From NCBI GenBank assembly GCA_910580195.1, contig CAJTWA010000017.1:1-64000 (forward strand): DNA of 64,000 bases, written 5' to 3'. This DNA comes from an uncultured Lachnospiraceae bacterium (lineage in GTDB: Bacteria; Bacillota; Clostridia; Lachnospirales; Lachnospiraceae). The stretch's first letter is position 1. Every line of letters begins with the position of its first letter. Position numbers and translations under genes: made by a program. Below are positions 30,440-37,891 of the stretch, piece by piece. The notes under the pieces are model-generated. The model had not been told where the DNA came from. It did no database searches and saw only the letters and a program-made list of their open reading frames with translations.

Positions 30440-33400
30440 ATGGATGGGAAAAAACCAGAAATAAGCGTACGGAAGAGAAATGGGAAGGTTCTGTCCACCG
30501 GGTCTTCTGCCAGCAGGGGCATTGCACCGGCACGTAGCAGCAGTGCAGGGTTATCCCGCCTGATACACCAGTACAAAGAGAAAGAGCATTTGGCATACCG
30601 CCAGATGGATTTAAACGGGACCATAGATTTAGCGCCCCAGCTTAGCGTCAGCTACAGCCAGCTCCATGTGGAGTTTAAAATCGGGGGCAGAAAGAAATAC
30701 GTGCTGAAAAATATTATGGCCTTTGCGTATGCCTTAGGGCGCGGGGACCTGGTTTCCTACGGGAAGGAACTGGAATTTTACCATATCCCGGAGGCATTTA
30801 CGCCAAGGGGGCGGGCATTGGCAGAGTTTTTGGCAATGGAGGCTGAGAACCGGAAGCATAGCAGGCAGGCTTGGAATTATGATACGAAGGACGGGAACCG
30901 CTATGTCCACATCCACAGCGGAAATATGGACGAATTTTTCCGGGCGGTGGGGACAGGGGAATTCCAAGTGGAAATGAATTACCATTCCCTGCAGCCATGG
31001 CATTTAACGGATGCGCCTTATAAGCCGCTCCTGTCTATTTGGGGGCAGGAGGACGGGGCAGCGTTAGAGCCGGAAGAGCTGCTTTATACCTTCGGGAACC
31101 GGTATGGCTACCTGTGGAATGAGGGCGCCATTTACCGGATGCCCATGGAGGAGGTACGGGAAATCCGGCCCTTTTTGGAATACATGAATAGCTATAAGCT
31201 CGGGGAATATTTTGTTTCTAAAGGGGAACTGCCAGCGTTTTGCCGGGAGCTTCTGCCAGTGCTGGAACGGCATTACCAAATCCGGCGGCATGGCTTTGCG
31301 GAAAAAGAATACCTGCCGCCTAAGCCGGAATATGACATTTATCTGGACGCCCCGGACAAGCAGGACGTCACCTGCGAAATGTATGTCCGCTATGGAAGTT
31401 TTCAATACAATATTTTCGATAAGCCCCGCATGATAGAAAACAGGGATGAACTGGCGGAGTTAAAGCAGCGGGAGAAAGTACGCGCTTGGTTCCAGAACAT
31501 GGATTTCCAGAAAAAGCAGATGGTAATTGCCGGGGACGACGGCAAGCTGTATGCATTGCTGGCAGAAGGCATGGACGAGCTTGCCAGGCTTGGGAACGTC
31601 TATGTCAGCGATGCGCTGAAATCCATTCAGGTTACGCCTTCCCCCTCTGTTTCCGTTGGGGTGTCCTTAAAGGGGGACCTGCTGGAACTGACGCTGGAAA
31701 GCGAGGAAATGCCTTTGCCGGAGGTGATAGAAATTCTTTCTTCCTACCAGCCAAACCGGAAGTTCTTCCGGCTGAAAAGCGGGGACTTCCTAAGCATGGA
31801 GGAAGATGGGCTTGCTGTCCTCTCGAGGATTCAGGAAAGCGTTTCCATCCCTGCCGCCCAATGGGCGCAGGGAAGTGTCCTGCTCCCCAAGTACCGGGCG
31901 CTGTACTTGGACGGGGAGCTGAACGGCCAAAACCGTCTTTATGCAGCCAAGGACAAGGCGTTCCAGACGCTGGTACGGAATATGGAGTCGGTGGAAGGCA
32001 ACAGTTTTGAAGTGCCAAAATCCTTGGGGAAGGTACTGCGCGAATACCAGAAACAGGGGTTTTTATGGCTGAAAACCTTACATGCCAATGGATTCGGCGG
32101 AATCTTGGCAGACGACATGGGGCTGGGGAAAACCTTACAGGCCATAGCGTTCCTGCTGTCGATGCAGGAGGAAATGGAACATGCGGTGCAGGCAGGGGAT
32201 GGTTTGCAGGAAAGTGTGAGGCAGCCAGAAGAAGCCTGCAGGGAACAAACCGGCCAGTGGGAGGACAGCCTAAAGGGCAGCAGCAAGAAGTTTGCATTAA
32301 TTGTCTGCCCGGCATCCCTCGTGTATAACTGGAAAAATGAAATCGAGCGGTTTGCGCCAAGCCTGCACCCAGTGACTGTGGCAGGGACAGCCCCAGAACG
32401 GAAAGAAACCATAGATATGGCAGGAAGGCAGGATATCCTTATCACCTCTTATGATTTGCTGCGCAGGGACGAGGATTTTTATGAGGGATACGCTTTCTGC
32501 CATGAAATCATTGACGAGGCACAGTATATCAAGAACCACAATACAAGGGCGGCAAAATCCGTAAAAAGCATCCGTGCAGGGTTTAAAATCGCCTTGACGG
32601 GCACGCCCATAGAAAATAGGCTCAGCGAGCTGTGGAGTATTTTTGATTACCTGATGCCGGGATTTTTATACACGTACAGCCGTTTCCGGGAAGAGATTGA
32701 GATTCCCGTTGTACTCGGGCAGGACGAAGGAGCCGCAGGGCACCTACGGAACATGATCCGTCCCTTTGTGCTCCGCCGCCTGAAAAAAGACGTGCAAAAA
32801 GACCTGCCGGCCAAACTGGAAAAACCAGTATTTACCAAGCTGGAAGGGGAACAGGAGAAACTTTACGCCGCCCATGTACAGCGCATTAAGCTGATGCTGG
32901 ACGGCCAGACAGAGGAGGAATTTGCCTCCAAGAAAATACAGGTCTTGGCAGAGCTTACAAGGCTCCGCCAGATTTGCTGCGACCCGTCGCTGGTGTACCG
33001 GAATTATCAGGGAGAGTCAGCAAAATTGCTGATGTGCATAGATCTGGTAAAAAACGCACTGGACGGCGGGCACAGGGTTCTCTTGTTTTCCCAGTTTACC
33101 ACCATGCTCTCTTTGCTGCAAAAGGCGATGCAGAAGGAAAACATCCCATTCTTAACCTTAACCGGGTCAACCGGGAAGGAGCAGCGCGCAGAGCTGGTAG
33201 AAGCCTTCCAGCAGGGGGCAGCCCCGGTATTTTGCATTTCCCTGAAAGCAGGGGGCACCGGGCTGAACTTAACGGCGGCAGATATTGTCATCCACTACGA
33301 CCCGTGGTGGAACGTGGCGGTGCAGAACCAAGCCACAGACCGCGCCCACCGGATTGGGCAGAGAAACCCAGTGACGGTGTACAAGCTGATTGCCAAAAAT

Positions 33401-33532
33401 ACCATTGAAGAGAAAATCCTAAAGCTACAGGAGAAAAAGAGGGAACTGGCAGAACAGCTATTGGGTGCGGAAGGCTTCGGAGGGGTAAAGCTTACCAAAG
33501 AGGAAATGATGGAGCTTTTAGGACGGGCATAA
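30440..33532 (+). CDS. Snf2-family DEAD/DEAH-box ATPase
   Basis: The 1030-residue protein is a Swi2/Snf2-type dsDNA translocase. It carries Walker A DDMGLGKT (about residue 557), the helicase motif DEAQ (about 690), LTGTPIENRLSELWSIFDY and the C-terminal helicase motif QATDRAHRIGQ (about 966). An N-terminal Snf2-associated domain occupies residues 60-530. Relatives in Clostridia usually begin with a SWIM zinc finger; here the first 40 residues are basic and serine-rich with no such cysteines, so that part is missing. The ATG at 30440 follows AGGAGATAGGTT. It is probably involved in DNA repair or transcription. Confidence 0.92.
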   Translation: MDGKKPEISVRKRNGKVLSTGSSASRGIAPARSSSAGLSRLIHQYKEKEHLAYRQMDLNGTIDLAPQLSVSYSQLHVEFKIGGRKKYVLKNIMAFAYALGRGDLVSYGKELEFYHIPEAFTPRGRALAEFLAMEAENRKHSRQAWNYDTKDGNRYVHIHSGNMDEFFRAVGTGEFQVEMNYHSLQPWHLTDAPYKPLLSIWGQEDGAALEPEELLYTFGNRYGYLWNEGAIYRMPMEEVREIRPFLEYMNSYKLGEYFVSKGELPAFCRELLPVLERHYQIRRHGFAEKEYLPPKPEYDIYLDAPDKQDVTCEMYVRYGSFQYNIFDKPRMIENRDELAELKQREKVRAWFQNMDFQKKQMVIAGDDGKLYALLAEGMDELARLGNVYVSDALKSIQVTPSPSVSVGVSLKGDLLELTLESEEMPLPEVIEILSSYQPNRKFFRLKSGDFLSMEEDGLAVLSRIQESVSIPAAQWAQGSVLLPKYRALYLDGELNGQNRLYAAKDKAFQTLVRNMESVEGNSFEVPKSLGKVLREYQKQGFLWLKTLHANGFGGILADDMGLGKTLQAIAFLLSMQEEMEHAVQAGDGLQESVRQPEEACREQTGQWEDSLKGSSKKFALIVCPASLVYNWKNEIERFAPSLHPVTVAGTAPERKETIDMAGRQDILITSYDLLRRDEDFYEGYAFCHEIIDEAQYIKNHNTRAAKSVKSIRAGFKIALTGTPIENRLSELWSIFDYLMPGFLYTYSRFREEIEIPVVLGQDEGAAGHLRNMIRPFVLRRLKKDVQKDLPAKLEKPVFTKLEGEQEKLYAAHVQRIKLMLDGQTEEEFASKKIQVLAELTRLRQICCDPSLVYRNYQGESAKLLMCIDLVKNALDGGHRVLLFSQFTTMLSLLQKAMQKENIPFLTLTGSTGKEQRAELVEAFQQGAAPVFCISLKAGGTGLNLTAADIVIHYDPWWNVAVQNQATDRAHRIGQRNPVTVYKLIAKNTIEEKILKLQEKKRELAEQLLGAEGFGGVKLTKEEMMELLGRA

Positions 33533-33910
33533 AATGCTGCCCTTCGAGCCATATTTTGGCGGTGAAAGCCTTGCTTTGGCGTTCCATGCTGCAGCAGCCT
33601 CGGAAGGAAATTTGGGCAGGTAAGATGCTGCGGTATGGAACCGCTGGAATAAAAAATAGGAATCCCCCAACTGGTTGGAAACAGTAGGATACCAGTGGGG
33701 GTTCTGTTTATTCCTTCATGGGTTTAATACTCCGCTGCTTGCAGCGTTCTGAAGGAGGAAGCTAGAGCCAGATACCCCGTGGCTTGCTGCAGGGTGGTTT
33801 ATTCTGCTATGGGTGAAGTGAACTGCTGCTGGCAGTATTTTGGGATAAGAGGTTAAGAGGGGTATCCCGTTGTTTGCAGCAGGGTGGTTCGCTCCGTACA
33901 GTGGCTGAAT
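33533..33910. repeat. Repeat-rich intergenic region after the Snf2 gene
   Basis: These 378 bases hold a terminator (33661-33712) and several related palindromic motifs: CCGCTGCTTGCAGCG near 33731, CCCCGTGGCTTGCTGCAGGG near 33777, and CCCGTTGTTTGCAGCAGGG near 33848, the last two each followed by TGGTT. A further copy, CCCGCTGTTTGCAGCGGG, is at about 45088. They look like small dispersed palindromic repeats. No gene is supported. Confidence 0.6.
33661..33712 (+). terminator. Terminator of the Snf2 gene
   Basis: AATCCCCCAACTGGT (33661-33675) pairs with ACCAGTGGGGGTT (33691-33703) with one bulge, followed by CTGTTTATT. It lies about 130 bases after the stop codon. Confidence 0.6.
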
Positions 33911-34105
33911 TTATGCCATTTTACCAAGTATATCCCGGGGTGGGTTTACCCTGCGGAAATGTATGGCCTGTTCAGGAGTTATTTCTTGGCAGTCTTCGTC
34001 AAAGAAAATAGGCTGTTTCTTTGCTTTTGCCAGCATTGCCAGTTCTTCTTCTGTAAAAGTAAGTTCTGAGAGCAATTCGGGCGTCATTTCATTCATATTT
34101 ACCAT
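33911..34105 (-). CDS. brnA: BrnA-like antitoxin
   Basis: The 64-residue protein follows the BrnT-like toxin gene and overlaps its end by 17 bases. It starts MVNMNEMTPELLSELTFTEEE and includes an EDCQEITPEQA stretch, typical of the short BrnA-type antitoxins whose N-terminus wraps the toxin. No clear ribbon-helix-helix was seen, so identity rests mainly on gene order. The ATG at 34105 has AAGGGGG upstream. The product is expected to neutralise the toxin and repress the operon. Confidence 0.7.
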   Translation of the reverse strand: MVNMNEMTPELLSELTFTEEELAMLAKAKKQPIFFDEDCQEITPEQAIHFRRVNPPRDILGKMA

Positions 34106-34511
34106 AATATATCCCCCTTTCAAAATTTGTTGCAAATCTGGCCGATATTAATCTGGTAACATCCTTTTTTTTACCATCTGCATTTGTAAATAATCTTTCT
34201 GTATAGACAACAAATATAATGTCATCCATCTTATCTGAAAATGAACTAATATTTCCAATGATGCTTTCACTGATTTTAGGGCTATTGGCATATCCCGCAG
34301 ATAAATCGCCAATCGTATCATAACGGTCTTCTATGATGCTGCTTTTTTCGTCATATAGTTCGATACGGTCATAATCAAAAAACACGCGGGCAGCGTGATA
34401 GAATGAGATGCCATGATGCTCTATATTATATTCATTTTTCCATTCATCATATTCAAATACCATATCCCCAAGTGAGAACATTATGGTTTTGGAATCTTCT
34501 TTATTTATCAT
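34089..34511 (-). CDS. brnT: BrnT family ribonuclease toxin
   Basis: The 140-residue protein has the BrnT core: FEYDEWKNEYNIEHHGISF, then AARVFFDYDRIELYDE, then FVVYTER and RLISARFATNFERGIYYGKYE. BrnT is an RNase toxin with a RelE-like fold that cuts RNA and arrests growth. The protein is longer than the usual 90 residues: it has an N-terminal 13-residue extension and an insert of about 30 residues between YDTIGDL and IIFVVYTER. GAGGT precedes the ATG at 34511. Toxin before antitoxin is the usual brnTA order. Confidence 0.85.
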   Translation of the reverse strand: MINKEDSKTIMFSLGDMVFEYDEWKNEYNIEHHGISFYHAARVFFDYDRIELYDEKSSIIEDRYDTIGDLSAGYANSPKISESIIGNISSFSDKMDDIIFVVYTERLFTNADGKKKDVTRLISARFATNFERGIYYGKYE

Positions 34512-34641
34512 GCGTTTACCTCATTTATAAAATACCATAAAATAAGCAGGGATACAATGGAGTTTTTTGGGTTTTCTTAATTTTATAATTAGGGTTTGGA
34601 AATATATTTGTAGCGTATAGTATTCATTTTTAGCAATGCGC

Positions 34642-35928
34642 CTATAACCCCAGCACCACTACAAACGTTGCCCCTCCTCCGGGCGTATCCTCAATCCACA
34701 GCTTTCCCTTATGCATATGGACAATTTCCCTTGCAATGCACAACCCCAGCCCGAAATGGGACTTGTCCTTGTGGGATTTGTCACAGCGGTAGAACCGGCC
34801 AAACACGGCTTCTTTTTCCGTATCCGGAATACCGGGGCCATTGTCTGCAACCTGAAAGGCAAGGCGGTTTGGGAAAACTTCCATGGAAAGGGAAATCTTT
34901 CCTTTCAGCGGCGTATAGCTGATGGCATTGTCCAAAAGGATGGAAAATACCTGCTCCATCCGTTCCTTATCGCAAGAACAGGGAGGGACCATCCCGTCCG
35001 GCAGGGATATGCGGATGGAAATGCGTTTTTTCCGGGCAAGGGGTTCAAATTTTTCATAGGCGGACAGCAGCAGGGTATCCAGTTCCACAGGCTGTTTGTG
35101 GATGGAAAAATGGGAACTGTCGGTGCCGGAAAGGGTCAGCATATCTTCAATCAGGCGTCCCATGCGTTTCCCTTCCATTTCTATAGTATTGGAAAAATGC
35201 GCCTGTTCCTCTGGGGAGGCCTGCTTCATGGCGGACAGGCAAGAAAGCATGACGGTTAGGGGCGAGCGCAGTTCATGGGAGGCAGATGCAATGAATTCTG
35301 CCTGTTTCTGGCGGTTTTCGGCCAGCGGCTGTATCATCCGCCAAGTGAAGAACCAGAAAAATATCCCAAGGAGAAGAAGGCCGCCAATGTCTGCCCCGGC
35401 AAATAAGAGCCGCTGGAACTGGATGGTTTCCTCCAAGCCTGACAGGGGGAAAAGGACGGCGATATTTAGCGTGCCGCCATTTTTAGGGATTAGCGCCATT
35501 GCCCCATAGTAAGATTTCCTGTTCAATGATAATTCAAATTCTGCATGGGCAGAGAGGGCGGAATTTGCAGAGATGGATGTTTCTATCATCCCATATTCGG
35601 CGGTGGCTTTTTGGCGTACTTGTGCAAAATCTTTTTCATTGAGGGAAAATGGGGTTAGGGTATCGAATACCAATGGGGAGCCGCTGTCTTGGATGTCAAG
35701 CTCAAAATGGGTGTCTGTGCAGAATTGGGAAAGCCAGTTGTGGGAAATGACGTTTTGGCTTTCTAGGTGGTTTACTAACATATTGATGTTGACTTGGAAG
35801 TCTGCGAAGCTGCGTTTCTTGGATTCCTTTTCTGAAACGGAAAGGCAGAGGAAGGACATGAGGGCGAGGATTAGGGTGCAGACTAGGGTGCAGAGCAGGG
35901 TGAGTTGGATGTGGAGTTTTTGGAACAT
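34642..35928 (-). CDS. Sensor histidine kinase
   Basis: The 428-residue membrane kinase has two membrane helices (about residues 8-28 and 183-205) flanking an extracellular sensor of about 150 residues. It then has the phosphoacceptor box FIASASHELRSPLTVML and ATPase motifs DNAISYT, VADNGPGIPD and HFGLGLCIAREIV. It phosphorylates the response regulator at 36290-36973. I start at the ATG at 35928, which has AAGGAGG; the open frame upstream reads through the palindromic element. The regulator lies 361 bases upstream in the same direction, with the element inserted between them. Confidence 0.94.
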   Translation of the reverse strand: MFQKLHIQLTLLCTLVCTLILALMSFLCLSVSEKESKKRSFADFQVNINMLVNHLESQNVISHNWLSQFCTDTHFELDIQDSGSPLVFDTLTPFSLNEKDFAQVRQKATAEYGMIETSISANSALSAHAEFELSLNRKSYYGAMALIPKNGGTLNIAVLFPLSGLEETIQFQRLLFAGADIGGLLLLGIFFWFFTWRMIQPLAENRQKQAEFIASASHELRSPLTVMLSCLSAMKQASPEEQAHFSNTIEMEGKRMGRLIEDMLTLSGTDSSHFSIHKQPVELDTLLLSAYEKFEPLARKKRISIRISLPDGMVPPCSCDKERMEQVFSILLDNAISYTPLKGKISLSMEVFPNRLAFQVADNGPGIPDTEKEAVFGRFYRCDKSHKDKSHFGLGLCIAREIVHMHKGKLWIEDTPGGGATFVVVLGL

Positions 35929-36289
35929 TGGGGGGATCCTCCTTGGGATGGCAGTTTTGTGGTGGCTTCTTTTATATGGGTTGGGGGAGGTTGGTGAGGG
36001 GCTTTGGGGGAGGACGGCAATTCCGTGCTGCCCTCCCTCACACAAACTGGGCAACGTTCCGGCGAACTAACTGCTAACTCCGACTAAGGGATTTCGGGAT
36101 AGCCCTCATCCCTAAGTCTGCGTAAGCAGTGGATTTCGCCTCCACTAAGGACGCCCATGAAGCGTTTGCTTAGAGGGAGGGCAGCACGGAATTGCCTGTG
36201 TGTTGGCATAATCAATGTAGGTTTGGCAACGTTGGGCAATAGGAATGATGGTAGGGCTGTTTGGCAGCTGTAATTAGTGCCCTATAGTG
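35929..36289. other. Gap inside the two-component operon
   Basis: These 361 bases separate the response regulator from its kinase and are filled mainly by the palindromic element at 36016-36196. No gene is supported. Read from the kinase strand the element is a very stable hairpin that could reduce kinase expression relative to the regulator. Confidence 0.6.
36016..36196 (+). repeat. Structured palindromic element, copy 1
   Basis: Perfect 24-bp inverted arms (36016-36039 and 36173-36196; left arm GGCAATTCCGTGCTGCCCTC plus CCTC) enclose a core. The core holds ACTGCT/AGCAGT pairing around a hairpin GACTAAGGGAT ... ATCCCTAAGTC, and then GTGGA-TTTCGCC-TCCAC. The same core occurs inverted at 37333-37505 with different outer arms, and in degenerate form near 37178-37290. 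No open frame lies inside. It resembles a non-autonomous palindromic mobile element or a structured RNA. Confidence 0.85.
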
Positions 36290-36973
36290 TTAAGGCTTGC
36301 TGGGCGGTTCTAATTGGTAGCCTATGCCGCGGATGGTTTTTAGCTGGAGGATGCTTTCTACGCTTTTGAGCCTCCGGCGCAGGAAGTAGATGTAGTTGTC
36401 TAAGTTGCCGTCCTCTACTTCGGCGTCTGGCCCCCAGACTTTGGACAGCAGGGAAGCCCTTGGGATGGTCTGTCCCGGGTTCCGGAGGAAAAATTCCAGC
36501 AAATCCCCTTCCCGGGCGGAGAGGGAGCAGGAATTATCTTTGCAGTAAAGTTTTTTCTGGACGGTATCATAGGAAATATCGCCTAATTCCAAAGGCTTGT
36601 TTCCTTCCCATTTTGGGGGACGCCTTAAAATGCACCGTATTCTGGCAAGAAGTTCTTCGAAATCGAAAGGCTTTACCAGATAATCGTCTGCCCCACAGTC
36701 CAGCCCGGTGATTTTATCATTTAACGCGCCAAGTGCGGTGACAAAAATAATGGGCGTGGAAATGTTTTTTTCACGGGCAATTTTCAGCACGGAAATTCCG
36801 TCTAGCACCGGCAGCATCCGGTCCAGTAAAATCAAATCATGGGACTGCTGTTCAATAAAGTGCAGCCCTTCCTCGCCATCGTGGCATACATCCGTTTCAA
36901 ATTGGTTGCGCTCCAGTTGGAACCGGAGGGTTTCTGCAAGGGATTTGTCATCTTCTATAATAAGGATCCGCAT
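36290..36973 (-). CDS. OmpR-family response regulator
   Basis: The 227-residue protein has a receiver domain with acidic pocket EDD (residues 7-9), phosphoacceptor D51 in LLDRMLP, and conserved threonine/lysine in VTALG and VKPFDFEELLARI. A winged-helix DNA-binding domain follows, ending TIRGIGYQLE. GAGGTTCAT precedes the ATG. It pairs with the kinase at 34642-35928. Direct and inverted TCTCTAAA motifs upstream of the divergent transporter operon are candidate binding sites. Confidence 0.95.
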   Translation of the reverse strand: MRILIIEDDKSLAETLRFQLERNQFETDVCHDGEEGLHFIEQQSHDLILLDRMLPVLDGISVLKIAREKNISTPIIFVTALGALNDKITGLDCGADDYLVKPFDFEELLARIRCILRRPPKWEGNKPLELGDISYDTVQKKLYCKDNSCSLSAREGDLLEFFLRNPGQTIPRASLLSKVWGPDAEVEDGNLDNYIYFLRRRLKSVESILQLKTIRGIGYQLEPPSKP

Positions 36974-37004
36974 ATGAACCTCCTACTCTTTAACCCCTCA
37001 GGGC

Positions 37005-37097
37005 CTAATTTCCCACAGCTTTGCTGCGTAACAAAAGCATAACGGGCGAAGCAAGTTCTGGGCTGATATCCTGCAGCTCTGTTGCAGTGAGTTCCAT
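37005..37097 (-). CDS. Possible short leader ORF before the response regulator
   Basis: A 30-codon frame (MELTATELQDISPELASP...) ends 32 bases before the response regulator on the same strand. The frame is open about 15 codons further upstream with protein-like content (LHYLLEYGRKLE). It has no good ribosome site and may be the tail of a gene cut by insertion of the neighbouring palindromic element. Confidence 0.25.
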   Translation of the reverse strand: MELTATELQDISPELASPVMLLLRSKAVGN

Positions 37098-37177
37098 TTC
37101 TAATTTTCTTCCGTATTCCAACAGATAATGCAATGAGAGGACGCTTTCAGGCTTGGCTCCAATTCAGCCCAGCCCTC

Positions 37178-37296
37178 CGGAGAACTCGGGAAAGCCTACG
37201 TTTCCAAGTCTGAGCAACCAATACATTTCGCCCTTATTAAGTTTCCATGAATTGCTCGTTCAGGGGAAGGTTTATCCCGAATTACCTGTGCACTTT
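37178..37296 (+). repeat. Structured palindromic element, degenerate copy 3
   Basis: The stretch aligns with copy 1 from CGGAGAACT through AAGTCTGAGCAACC and ACATTTCGCCC to CCATGAATTGCTCGTTCAG and GAATTACCTGTG. It has an internal deletion of about 20 bases. It keeps small stems at the same places (GGAAA/TTTCC in place of the long hairpin, AATA/TATT around the TTTCGCC loop), but the outer arms are lost. Confidence 0.6.
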
Positions 37297-37332
37297 AAAG
37301 AAAAAAAGAATAGGAAAGCCAATACCCAGCAG

Positions 37333-37505
37333 TTAGGGATAGGGATCCCTCCCCTACAGGCAATTCAGGGACGCTTTTCATGGAGGTGAAATCCACTGCT
37401 TACGTGGGCTTAGTGATGAAGGCTTTCCTGAATCACTTAGCCGGAGTTAGCAGTTAGTTCACCGGAATGTTGTCCCGCCTGTAGGGGAGGGGGCCCTATC
37501 CCTAA
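37333..37505 (-). repeat. Structured palindromic element, inverted copy 2
   Basis: Outer arms of 29 bp (37333-37361 and 37477-37505, two mismatches; TTAGGGATAGGG and CCCTCCCCTACAGGC) enclose a core on the minus strand matching copy 1. The core matches over AACTAACTGCTAACTCCG, GGCTAAGTGAT ... ATCACTAAGCC, TAAGCAGTGGATTTCACCTCCA and CATGAAAAGCGT. Stem bases differ from copy 1 in a pairing-preserving way. The arms are unrelated in sequence to those of copy 1. Confidence 0.85.
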
Positions 37506-37580
37506 CAGCGTCCGCCCCCACAGCCTAAATTACTTCCGTCCCCCACAGCCTAAATTACTTCCGCCCCGTAACAGCGTCCG
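37502..37580 (+). repeat. Short tandem repeat
   Basis: CCCCCACAGCCTAAATTACTTCCG occurs twice in a row (split here as CCCCCACAGCC and TAAATTACTTCCG), and CAGCGTCCGCCCCCACA occurs at both ends. The repeat starts at the outer edge of palindromic element copy 2. Confidence 0.6.
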
Positions 37581-37644
37581 CCCCCACAACGTATATCCAA
37601 ATACTCCCACCCCATCATAATATTCTTATATTATACCACACCTA

Positions 37645-37685
37645 TCTCTAAATAATCTCTAAAAATTCCCATCTCATTTAGAGAA
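37645..37685 (+). promoter_or_regulatory. Candidate response-regulator boxes
   Basis: TCTCTAAA occurs at 37645-37652 and 37656-37663, exactly 11 bases apart, and in inverted form (TTTAGAGA) at 37678-37685. Direct repeats one helical turn apart are the usual binding pattern for OmpR-type dimers. The adjacent two-component system and divergent operon make a regulatory link likely. Confidence 0.45.
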
Positions 37686-37717
37686 AGATTAGAGTTACCT
37701 ATGCTATTCTTTTTCTA

Positions 37718-37796
37718 GTGTACTGACCGGATTATATTTAGGCAAGTAAAAACGTCGATATTTAACTGCCGGAGTAATATAATCCTGTCAGCACAC
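37718..37796 (+). promoter_or_regulatory. Large inverted repeat around the transporter promoter
   Basis: GTGTACTGACCGGATTATATT (37718-37738) and AATATAATCCTGTCAGCACAC (37776-37796) are 21-bp inverted arms with two mismatches, and GGCAAGT/ACTGCC continues the pairing inward. The right arm includes TATAAT (37778-37783), a probable -10. It may be an operator or, if transcribed, a large stem-loop. Confidence 0.5.
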
Positions 37797-37891
37797 GAGT
37801 CCCCTCCCCAGACAGATAAATTACATACATACCCAACCATAGGTTTTCAAATATCCGTTTGGGCAGGCAAATTCATCAAGGAGGTAAAACC

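Larger units (their letters stand above)
36974..37891. other. Divergent control region between the response regulator and the transporter operon
   Basis: This 918-base gap contains a possible short ORF (37005-37097, minus), a degenerate and a well-preserved copy of the palindromic element, a short tandem repeat (37502-37580), candidate response-regulator boxes (37645-37685) and a large inverted repeat around the promoter (37718-37796). Confidence 0.7.

Noticed and set aside
31486..32445. Overlapping ORFs of 168-242 codons within the Snf2 gene
   Set aside because: They lie in alternative frames of a clearly conserved helicase and have proline/cysteine-rich, non-protein-like composition.
36016..37505. 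Insertion sequence bounded by the inverted element copies (composite transposon)
   Set aside because: The segment between copies holds only the response regulator and control DNA; no transposase and no target duplication was seen.
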